A DNA stretch of 27,513 nt from Pseudomonadota bacterium (GTDB lineage Bacteria; Myxococcota; Myxococcia; Myxococcales; Myxococcaceae), in assembly GCA_023426545.1 (NCBI GenBank), contig JAFAAN010000115.1, positions 1 to 27,513 on the forward strand, given 5' to 3'. The position numbers and the translations under genes were made by a program. Positions 21,897-27,513 of this stretch are shown here, piece after piece (the first letter of the stretch is position 1; each line of letters begins with the position of its first letter). The notes beneath the pieces are model-generated. The model had not been told where the DNA came from and did no database searches. It was given only the letters and a program-made list of their open reading frames with translations.

Positions 21897-22985
21897 ATGG
21901 CCAGGCTTCGCGCGGCACTCATCGGTGCCACTGGACTCGCAGGACAGCAATTCATCGCGGCCCTGAAGGACCATCCCTCCATCGAGCTGACGGGCCTGGC
22001 GGCCTCGCCCCGCTCGGCGGGCAAGACGTACGCGGAGGCCTTGAAAACGGCGAGTGGCATGACGGCGTGGTTCGTCCCGGAGCCGCTGCCCGCCGGGATT
22101 GCCGGCATGAAGGTGGTGGCCGGCGACGCGCTGGATGCCAGGGACTACGACATCGTCTTCTCCGCCGTGGAGGCGGACGTGGCGCGTGAGCTGGAGCCCC
22201 GGCTGGCGAAGGACATCCCCGTCTTCTCCGCCGCCAGCGCGTTCCGCTACGAGGACGACGTCCCCCTGCTGATTCCTCCCGTCAATGCCGCGCACGCGCC
22301 CCTCATCCGGGAGCAGCAGCGCCGGCGCGGCTGGAAGGGCTTCATCGTCCCCATCCCCAACTGCACCACCACTGGCCTCGCCGTGACGCTGGCCCCGCTG
22401 GTCGAGCGCTTCGGCGTCAAGGCGGTGTTGATGACCAGCCTGCAGGCCATGTCCGGCGCGGGGCGCTCGCCCGGCGTCATCGGGATGGACATCCTCGACA
22501 ACGTCATCCCCTACATCCCCAAGGAGGAGCACAAGGTCGAGGTGGAGACGAAGAAGATCCTCGGCGCGCTCCGACCGGATGGGCAGGGCCTCACGCCGCA
22601 CGACGTGCGCGTGTCCTGCACCTGCACCCGCGTGGCGGTGATGGAAGGCCACACCGAGTCCGTCTTCGTCTCGCTGGAGAAGAAGGCCACGGTGGCGGAG
22701 GTGACCCAGGCCCTTCGGGAGTGGCAGGGCGCCGAGCTGGCCCGGAAGCTGCCCTCCGCGGCCCCGCGCTGGATTGAGGTGCTGGACGATCCATTCCGAC
22801 CCCAGCCCCGATTGGACCGGGAGACGCATGGCGGTATGGCCACCACGGTGGGCCGCATCCGCGAGGACGGCGTCCTGGAGAACGGCTTCAAGTACGTCCT
22901 GGTGTCCCACAACACCAAGATGGGGGCCGCGCGAGGCGCCATCCTCGTGGCCGAGCTACTGCAGGCCCAGGGCTTGTTGGGCTGA
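21897..22985 (+). CDS. asd: Aspartate-semialdehyde dehydrogenase, archaeal/fungal type
   Basis: Reduces aspartyl-4-phosphate with NADPH to the semialdehyde, the branch point to Lys/DAP, Met, Thr and Ile. 362 aa. An N-terminal Rossmann motif is ALIGATGLAGQQFI (7-20). The active-site Cys156 lies in PIPNCTTTGLAVTL. LQAMSGAGRSPGVIGMDILD (182-201) and the catalytic-region CTCTRVAVMEGHTES (241-255, His252) follow, then HNTKMGAARGAIL. The IPYIPKEEHKVEVETKKIL pattern and the NCTTTGL loop mark the archaeal/yeast subgroup rather than the E. coli type. ATG 21897 is preceded by GGAGA at about 10 nt; an in-frame ATG at 21849 lacks family similarity. Downstream is fdxA after 111 bp. Confidence 0.92.
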   Translation: MARLRAALIGATGLAGQQFIAALKDHPSIELTGLAASPRSAGKTYAEALKTASGMTAWFVPEPLPAGIAGMKVVAGDALDARDYDIVFSAVEADVARELEPRLAKDIPVFSAASAFRYEDDVPLLIPPVNAAHAPLIREQQRRRGWKGFIVPIPNCTTTGLAVTLAPLVERFGVKAVLMTSLQAMSGAGRSPGVIGMDILDNVIPYIPKEEHKVEVETKKILGALRPDGQGLTPHDVRVSCTCTRVAVMEGHTESVFVSLEKKATVAEVTQALREWQGAELARKLPSAAPRWIEVLDDPFRPQPRLDRETHGGMATTVGRIREDGVLENGFKYVLVSHNTKMGAARGAILVAELLQAQGLLG

Positions 22986-23096
22986 CCCCATGCGCCGGCG
23001 ACGGTCCGCCACAGATTCAGGGTGCCATCGCCAGCTCGAACCACTACTGTGCGCGCCCACGGACGCGCCTGGTTACTACCGAGAGGAGACTTTTCA

Positions 23097-23432
23097 ATGG
23101 CCTACGTCGTCGCCGACCCTTGCATCAAGTGCAAGTACACCGACTGTGTCGAGGTGTGCCCGGTCAACTGCTTCTACGAAGGTGCCAACTTCCTGGTCAT
23201 CCATCCGGATGAGTGCATCGACTGCGGTGCTTGCGAGCCTGTGTGCCCCACCAAGGCCATCTTCCCGGAGACGGAGCTGCCGGAGAAGTGGAAGGAGTAC
23301 AAGGCCCTGAACGCTGACCTGTCGGCGAAGTGGCCCAATATCGCGGAGAAGAAGTCCGCGCTGCCCGAGGCCGAGGACTACAAGGAGAAGGAGGGCAAGC
23401 GCGACCTCCTGGATCCTTCGCCGGGCGCATAG
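23097..23432 (+). CDS. fdxA: Seven-iron ferredoxin [3Fe-4S][4Fe-4S]
   Basis: 111 aa soluble electron carrier of the Azotobacter FdI/FdxA family. The Cys pattern is C9, C12, C17, C21(Pro), C25 then C40, C43, C46, C50(Pro). By analogy with FdI, Cys9, Cys17 and Cys50 bind the 3Fe cluster and Cys21, Cys40, Cys43 and Cys46 the 4Fe cluster. The C-terminal extension (about 58-111, WKEYKALNADLSAKWPNI, then KxAxPEAEDY) is characteristic of FdxA. ATG 23097 has a strong GAGAGGAG with about 8-nt spacing. It is probably monocistronic, with a hairpin about 25 bp after the stop. Its redox partners are not evident from the neighbours. Confidence 0.95.
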   Translation: MAYVVADPCIKCKYTDCVEVCPVNCFYEGANFLVIHPDECIDCGACEPVCPTKAIFPETELPEKWKEYKALNADLSAKWPNIAEKKSALPEAEDYKEKEGKRDLLDPSPGA

Positions 23433-23456
23433 GCCAACCCACAATCGCGTGTCCCC

Positions 23457-23496
23457 CGAAGGTCCTTTCGCCCCGGCGAGAGGGCCTTCGTCGTTG
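23457..23496 (+). terminator. Terminator-like hairpin after fdxA
   Basis: CGAAGGTCCTTTCGCC (23457-23472) and GGCGAGAGGGCCTTCG (23475-23490) are complementary over 16 positions with two G-U wobbles. The nominal loop is 2 nt, so the inner pairs will open. A short TCGTT follows. It lies between the fdxA stop and the convergent gene ending at 23503. The U tract is weak. Confidence 0.7.
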
Positions 23497-23502
23497 CGGG
23501 GG

Positions 23503-24285
23503 CTACGCCGTGTGCAGTGCGCGGAGCTTCAAGCCTCGCGCTTCCAGCGCGTCGCGCAGCCGGCTCAAGTCCTCGGCGGCCACCGGCCCCCGGTGGCCCT
23601 GGATGCGCAGGGAGATTTCGCGCGGGCCCGTCCGCTCGACCTCCACCGTGGCATCGAGGTGCCCGCGCAGGCTCATGCTGAGCGCGGGCCGCTGCGACTT
23701 CACGAAGACATCGATGCGCTCGATGAGCGCCATCGCCGCCTCGGCGCGCGTGCCGGCGTGGGGGGCATCATGCGGAGCGCTGCTTCCCGTCGCCGGGCCC
23801 ACCGCGGGCTGGGGGCCTTCCCGGCTCGCGGGCTCCTGCGCGGGGCGTTGCTGCTCGGGGGACGCGGGGACGGCGCGAGGCTCCGGAGGCGCGGGCGCCA
23901 TGGTGCGGGCATCCCTGGACAGCTCGCGGGCGATGAGGTCATGGAGGCGGTGCTCGGTGCGCTCCTGTCCCAACGTCTGGGCCTCGCTCCGGACGGCGCC
24001 CAGCCGCTGGACCTCCGCGTGCATCGCCAGCCGCTTGAGTCCCAGATTCTCCGGGCTGGAGACGGCCGCCCGCTGCGGCCCGGCCACCACCCCGGTGGCA
24101 CGCGCCGCCAGGGTAGGCGCGGCGCGCGGACGCAGGGCGGCGGGCTGTCCCGCGGGCACGCGCCGCGGCCGCTGGGGCTCCCCGCGGGTATCCGCTTCCT
24201 CCATCGCCTTCTTGAACTTCTCCCCATCGGGCGATGGCTTCGTCTGTCCGGTCCGCGCCGCGGACTCCTGACTGTCGACCTTCAT
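23503..24285 (-). CDS. Protein with FliK/T3S4-like C-terminal domain
   Basis: 260 aa. The N-terminus contains GEKFKKAMEEAD (about 21-32). A long Ala/Pro/Arg/Gln-rich, probably disordered middle follows (about 40-190, with one charged helical stretch near 85-125). A compact C-terminal domain (about 195-260) shows the strand-strand-helix pattern SMSLRGHLDATVEVERTG, EISLRIQG, then LSRLRDALEARGLKLRAL. That layout matches hook-length/needle-length regulators (FliK_C, SctP/HrpP, T3S4 substrate-switch domain). Similarity is by pattern and not strong. No flagellar or type III secretion gene is in the window. ATG 24285 has GAGGGA about 5 nt upstream. It lies 140 bp downstream of the secreted-protein gene on the same strand. 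Confidence 0.5.
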   Translation of the reverse strand: MKVDSQESAARTGQTKPSPDGEKFKKAMEEADTRGEPQRPRRVPAGQPAALRPRAAPTLAARATGVVAGPQRAAVSSPENLGLKRLAMHAEVQRLGAVRSEAQTLGQERTEHRLHDLIARELSRDARTMAPAPPEPRAVPASPEQQRPAQEPASREGPQPAVGPATGSSAPHDAPHAGTRAEAAMALIERIDVFVKSQRPALSMSLRGHLDATVEVERTGPREISLRIQGHRGPVAAEDLSRLRDALEARGLKLRALHTA

Positions 24286-24425
24286 GGCATCCCTCGTGCG
24301 ATTGGCGCGTGGGCCAAAGCAGGGGGCGTGCCAGGAGGGGGCGCGACGCTTCTGCTCCACCCGGGGAGAGGGGGACCGCCGGGGCGGTACCCATGGGTGG
24401 ATGGGCATCCAGGCGCGGGATGGGG

Positions 24426-25475
24426 TCAGCGCTGCTTGCCGAACGCGCCGGGCTGGATGGGGGCAATACCCGTCAGGTCGTTGACGGCCAGGGGACACGC
24501 GGCGACCGCTGCGGGGTCCGCCAGGATGGGGGTCTTGGTCCAGTCCCGCTCGGGGAAGAGCAGCGCGTCCCGCAGCTCGATGGTCGCCAGGGCCTTCTTG
24601 TACTCCCAGAAGCGGCCACGAACGATGACGCGGGAGCCCTTCAGCAGCTTGTTGAGGTCCGTGTACTGCGTGTCCTGGAGCTTCGCGGTGATCTCCACGC
24701 GGGGGCGCTTGGCCGGCTTGCCGAAGCTGAACTCGTAGCGCTCCGTGGTCGGCGCCTCAGGCTCCACCCAGACGAGCTGGGCCAGCGTGTAGGGCTCCTC
24801 GGGCTCTTCGTCCTTCTTGAGGCGCTTCTTCTTCGGCTTCACGAGCTTCACGTCCACCAGCTCCAGCGCGCCGAAGGCGACCTCGTGGTCCAGGTAGTTC
24901 TCGCGGAACAGCGCCTCGGCGGTGGAGGCCCCCACGGAGGTGGCGCGCTTCACCTCCTGCTCATAGCGGTCACGCAGCGCGGGCAGGGTGAGCAGAAAGC
25001 TGTCCAGGGGCTTCACGCCGTCGGCGAGGAAGCGCAGCCGGCCGGTGTCGATGGCCGGGTAGTGCGGGGCCAGGGCCTGCGCCGTCACCAGCCACTCGGG
25101 CGGAAGCTTCCGGTCGATGAGCACGCGCCGGACCATGGCCACGAAGAAGGCGTTGCCGGGGAAGCGCTGGTTGACGAGCTGGGTGTTGAGCGCGTTCACC
25201 AGCACCGGGTCGAGCATGAAGTTCTCGTCACGTTTGTGAAGGAACACGCCCGTCTCGCCCATCAGGGTGAGCATGGCCCCGAGCAGCTGCGCGCAGCCGG
25301 CATCCCGGGTGCCCTGGCTCAAGCCCTGGTTCAGCTTCGACCGGGAGAAGCGCTTGTCGAGGTCCTCCTCGCGGAAGACGGGGGCCGGTCCGTTGCCGAA
25401 GAAGAGCTCTGGCTGGGCGGCAGCGGGCAGGGCCGCCAGGGCCAGGACGAGTGCGAGCAGTCGGTTGAAGCGCAT
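24426..25475 (-). CDS. Secreted protein of unknown function
   Basis: 349 aa, family not recognised. The N-terminus MRFNRLLALVLALAALPAAA is a Sec signal peptide with probable cleavage after Ala20. There is no lipobox, so it is periplasmic or secreted. The middle (about 30-190) looks helical. A lysine-rich stretch (VKPKKKRLKKDEEPEE, about 215-235) precedes a strand-rich C-terminal part. In that part, LNKLLKGSRVIVRGRFWEYK followed by LATIELRDALLFPERDW resembles a small OB-like barrel. No catalytic motif is seen. ATG 25475 is the first Met that gives a signal peptide; upstream codons in frame run to 25751 through the divergent GNAT gene. It is divergent from the acetyltransferase (148 bp). Confidence 0.7.
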   Translation of the reverse strand: MRFNRLLALVLALAALPAAAQPELFFGNGPAPVFREEDLDKRFSRSKLNQGLSQGTRDAGCAQLLGAMLTLMGETGVFLHKRDENFMLDPVLVNALNTQLVNQRFPGNAFFVAMVRRVLIDRKLPPEWLVTAQALAPHYPAIDTGRLRFLADGVKPLDSFLLTLPALRDRYEQEVKRATSVGASTAEALFRENYLDHEVAFGALELVDVKLVKPKKKRLKKDEEPEEPYTLAQLVWVEPEAPTTERYEFSFGKPAKRPRVEITAKLQDTQYTDLNKLLKGSRVIVRGRFWEYKKALATIELRDALLFPERDWTKTPILADPAAVAACPLAVNDLTGIAPIQPGAFGKQR

Positions 25476-25587
25476 GGCGGCTTGCAGCCTAGCATGGGGG
25501 GCGGGCACGCCGGGGGGCAGGCCGCCCTCTCGGGGACGGGGAGCATGGGGGCGGATTCCGGGGCCGGCACGCTGCTTTTTCCGCCTG

Positions 25588-25614
25588 TTGACCTCGCGGG
25601 CTTTTGTGTACCTT
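25588..25614 (+). promoter_or_regulatory. Possible promoter of the GNAT gene
   Basis: TTGACC (25588-25593) with TACCTT (25609-25614), spacer 15 bp, shorter than usual. The -10 ends only 9 bp before ATG 25624 and no Shine-Dalgarno is visible, so a leaderless transcript is possible. Weak assignment. Confidence 0.3.
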
Positions 25615-25623
25615 GCCCGCGAC

Positions 25624-26100
25624 ATGGCTTCTCCCACGGAAACCTCCGCGCCCGTTACCATCGCTCCGATCAAGAACGAGGCGGAGCTCATGCAGGCGCT
25701 CGCCATCCGCGAGGTGGTGTTCATCGAGGAACAGGCGGTTCCCGAGGGCATCGAGCGTGACGCCGAGGACGTGAACGCCTACCACGTCATCGCCAGCCAG
25801 GGCGGGCACGCCATCGGCACGGGCCGGCTGGTGATGCTGGCGCAGCCCCCGGCGAACCAGGAGGGCAAGTGGGGCCAGATTGGCCGCATGGCGGTCCTCC
25901 AGTCGCACCGCAAGGCGCGCGTGGGGTCCAAGCTCCTCACGTCGCTCGAGGAGGAGGCGCGCCGGCGGGGCGTCAGCGGCATCATGTTGCACGCGCAGCT
26001 CTACGCGCTCGAGTTCTACAAGAAGCACGGCTACCAGCCGGTCGGCGGCGTCTTCGAGGAAGCCGGCATGGAGCACCTGGAGATGCTCAAGCGCCTCTGA
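25624..26100 (+). CDS. GNAT family N-acetyltransferase (ElaA-like)
   Basis: 158 aa, one GNAT domain. The start contains AIREVVFIEEQAVPEGIERD (about 27-46), characteristic of the ElaA/YitI-like branch. The fold continues through IGTGRLV and IGRMAVLQSHRKARVGSKLL to HAQLYALEFYKKHGYQPVG. It ends with GMEHLEMLKRL. The acetyl-CoA pyrophosphate loop is normally R/Q-x-x-G-x-G/A; here it reads R-K-A-R-V-G, so the first Gly is Arg. The acceptor substrate is unknown. It has no visible Shine-Dalgarno before ATG 25624. It converges with hrpB, with only 4 bp between the stop codons. Confidence 0.85.
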   Translation: MASPTETSAPVTIAPIKNEAELMQALAIREVVFIEEQAVPEGIERDAEDVNAYHVIASQGGHAIGTGRLVMLAQPPANQEGKWGQIGRMAVLQSHRKARVGSKLLTSLEEEARRRGVSGIMLHAQLYALEFYKKHGYQPVGGVFEEAGMEHLEMLKRL

Positions 26101-26104
26101 CGAA

Positions 26105-27513
26105 TCACCGCCGGGGTGGGCGGGGCGCGGGCGGCTGGGCATGCCGCGGATCCTCCGGCCACGAGTGGCGGGGGTACTTGCGGCACAGCTCCTTGCGGAT
26201 GGCGGGGTAGTGCCGCTCCCAGAAACCCGCCAGGTCGGTCGTCACCTGGACGGCGCGCATGTTCGGCGCGAGCAGGTGCAGCACCAGCGGCACGCGGCCC
26301 GCGCACACGTTGGGCCCCTGCGCCATTCCGAAGAAGTCCTGCAGGCGTGACTCCACCCAGGGGGGCTTGCCCGGCTCGTAGTGGACCTTGACGCCGCGCC
26401 CACCGGGGAGCGTCACGCGCTCGGGGGCATGCGTGGCCAGCAGCCGCTGCTGCTCCGAGGTGAGCCTCGCATAGAGCGCGTCCAGGAGGGACACGCCCTC
26501 CAGGTCCTTGAAGCTGCGCGCGTCCGAGCACAGCGACGCCAGCGCATCCCGGAGGAACGCATCATCGACGAGGGGGAACTTCGCCTCTGGGAAGGCCCCT
26601 GTCAGCAGGGCCACGCGGGTACGCCACTGCTCCAGGGCTTCCGGATCCGCGAACTTGCCGGGGCCCGCGGCCAGCGCGGCCTCCACGAGCACGCGCGCCG
26701 TCGCCTCGGAGGCGGGAGCGGGGGTGCGCGTCTCCTCCAGGACCAAGTTGCCGTAGGACAGGCGGGTGAGCCGCTCCACGCGCCGGGCCTCGGCGTTCCA
26801 CTGGAGGGTGTCCACCTCTTCGAGCGCCTCCGGGTACAGGTCCAGCAGCCACTCGGGCTCCACGGCGCTGGCGAGCCGCACCACGGCGCCCTTGCCAGGG
26901 CGCTCCTCGGCGTCCGCGGCGACCATGAGCTCGGCGTCCTGCACGACGCTGACCTCGGAGAGGGTGGCGGTGCCGCCGCCGAACATCAGCAGCTCGGGGG
27001 CGCGAGGACGGCGGCGGCGAGCGACGCGGTCGGGGTAGCCCGCGAGCACGCTCAACATCAGCGCCTGCTCCACGTCCTCCGCGCGCTGGGGGCGCTCGCC
27101 CTGGTTTCGCGCGGCGCGCCGCAGCTGCTTCTGGACCCGGTCCACGGACTGCACGGCGCCTGCTTCCAGGGAGAGCGCGTGCATGCGTCCAGGCGCGAAC
27201 CCCGCGCGCTCTGCCTCGCGGAAGCGTTCGAGGAGCTCCAGCAGGTCGGACGGGCCGCTGACGATGGCCGCCGGGCGGCCTCCCTGGCCCAGGTTGGCGC
27301 GGGCCTCACGGCGGATGTCGCGCTCGCCCATGAGGGCGGCGAGGATGGCGGCCTCTGCGCCCACGCCCCGGCGCTCGCCCTCGACGATGATGCGGGCCTG
27401 ACGGGGGTGGACGGGGAAGCGGAGGAGTCGCCCGCCGCCGTCCGTGACACGGCCCTGGGCGTCGACCGCGCCCAGGCGGCGCAGCAGGGCCTCCGCGGCG
27501 TCCAGGGACGCCG
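26105..27513 (-). CDS. hrpB: ATP-dependent RNA helicase HrpB, C-terminal part (partial)
   Basis: 468 codons from the window edge to the stop, in frame throughout. The N-terminal DEAH helicase core lies outside. The visible part begins in the winged-helix/ratchet region (LDAAEALLRRLGAVDAQGRV, FPVHPRQARII). It continues through the HrpB-specific domain (LMLSVLAGYPDRVARRR, LMFGGGTATLSE) to the HrpB_C signature FFGMAQGPNVCAGRVPLVLHLL, with TTDLAGFWERHY and YPRHSWPEDPRHA at the end. HrpB is a DExH-box protein of modest, poorly defined RNA role in bacteria. The family has about 800-850 residues, so the visible part is a little over half. It converges with the GNAT gene. Confidence 0.93.
   Translation of the reverse strand, partial: ASLDAAEALLRRLGAVDAQGRVTDGGGRLLRFPVHPRQARIIVEGERRGVGAEAAILAALMGERDIRREARANLGQGGRPAAIVSGPSDLLELLERFREAERAGFAPGRMHALSLEAGAVQSVDRVQKQLRRAARNQGERPQRAEDVEQALMLSVLAGYPDRVARRRRPRAPELLMFGGGTATLSEVSVVQDAELMVAADAEERPGKGAVVRLASAVEPEWLLDLYPEALEEVDTLQWNAEARRVERLTRLSYGNLVLEETRTPAPASEATARVLVEAALAAGPGKFADPEALEQWRTRVALLTGAFPEAKFPLVDDAFLRDALASLCSDARSFKDLEGVSLLDALYARLTSEQQRLLATHAPERVTLPGGRGVKVHYEPGKPPWVESRLQDFFGMAQGPNVCAGRVPLVLHLLAPNMRAVQVTTDLAGFWERHYPAIRKELCRKYPRHSWPEDPRHAQPPAPRPPRR

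Noticed and set aside
1..27513. Mobile elements, CRISPR arrays, prophage or toxin-antitoxin genes
   Set aside because: No transposase or integrase motifs, no spaced direct repeats and no small toxin/antitoxin pair were seen; base composition and codon bias look uniform across the genes.

Overview
The window is very G+C-rich (the G/C bias at third codon positions opens long mirror-frame ORFs on both strands) and looks like a chromosomal segment of a myxobacterium, Myxococcus/Corallococcus type. The strongest lineage marker is a DUF2378/TIGR02265 protein at 7057-7668, from a paralogous family expanded in Myxococcus. A yeast/archaeal-type aspartate-semialdehyde dehydrogenase, a TonB-like single-span protein and a DnaJ-TerB membrane protein are compatible with this. 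I see no insertion sequence, integrase, CRISPR array or phage gene. Apart from the orphan regulatory and surface proteins, this is core-genome territory.

Layout. (1) 1-3464, minus strand: djlA-like cochaperone, Smr nuclease, divergent adenosine deaminase and pyrD (cut by the window edge), tightly spaced in the order djlA > smr > add > pyrD. (2) 3521-4369, plus: folD, divergent from djlA. (3) 4382-5194, minus: a SAM methyltransferase. It is separated by a 342-bp regulatory region, the only gene-free stretch over 300 bp, from a divergent orphan membrane histidine kinase (5537-7060). That region carries two TGTC-N8-GACA palindromes and a third inverted repeat. (4) 7057-9216, minus: metF, a translationally coupled small membrane protein, a terminator-like hairpin and the DUF2378 gene. 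(5) 9313-13809, plus: the complete glycine cleavage operon gcvT-gcvH-gcvP with a sigma70-like promoter and an intrinsic terminator. (6) 13876-18093, minus: SpoIID-type lipoprotein, TonB-like protein and a CDF metal exporter. (7) 18218-19891, plus: a parallel beta-helix lipoprotein, then a two-way terminator and tRNA-Cys(GCA) on the minus strand. (8) 20189-23432, plus: acyl-CoA dehydrogenase, single-domain rhodanese, aspartate-semialdehyde dehydrogenase and 7Fe ferredoxin. (9) 23503-25475, minus: a protein with a FliK/T3S4-like C-terminus and a secreted protein of unknown function. (10) 25624-26100, plus: a GNAT acetyltransferase, convergent with the C-terminal part of the HrpB helicase (26105-27513, cut by the window edge).

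How the genes work together. FolD, MetF and GcvTHP are three separate transcription units of folate one-carbon metabolism within about 10 kb. GcvTHP makes 5,10-methylene-THF from glycine. FolD interconverts that with 10-formyl-THF. MetF reduces it to 5-methyl-THF for methionine synthesis. The aspartate-semialdehyde dehydrogenase supplies the Lys/Met/Thr branch. The SpoIID-type lipoprotein, TonB-like protein, beta-helix lipoprotein and orphan kinase point to envelope remodelling and signalling, but nothing here proves that they work together.

I do not see a clear new multi-gene system. The best leads are the paired palindromes in the methyltransferase/kinase divergent region, the SPOR-like plus SpoIID lipoprotein in a Gram-negative setting, the isolated FliK/T3S4-like protein, and the metF-coupled membrane protein. 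Functional calls rest on motif recognition by eye; no database search was run.
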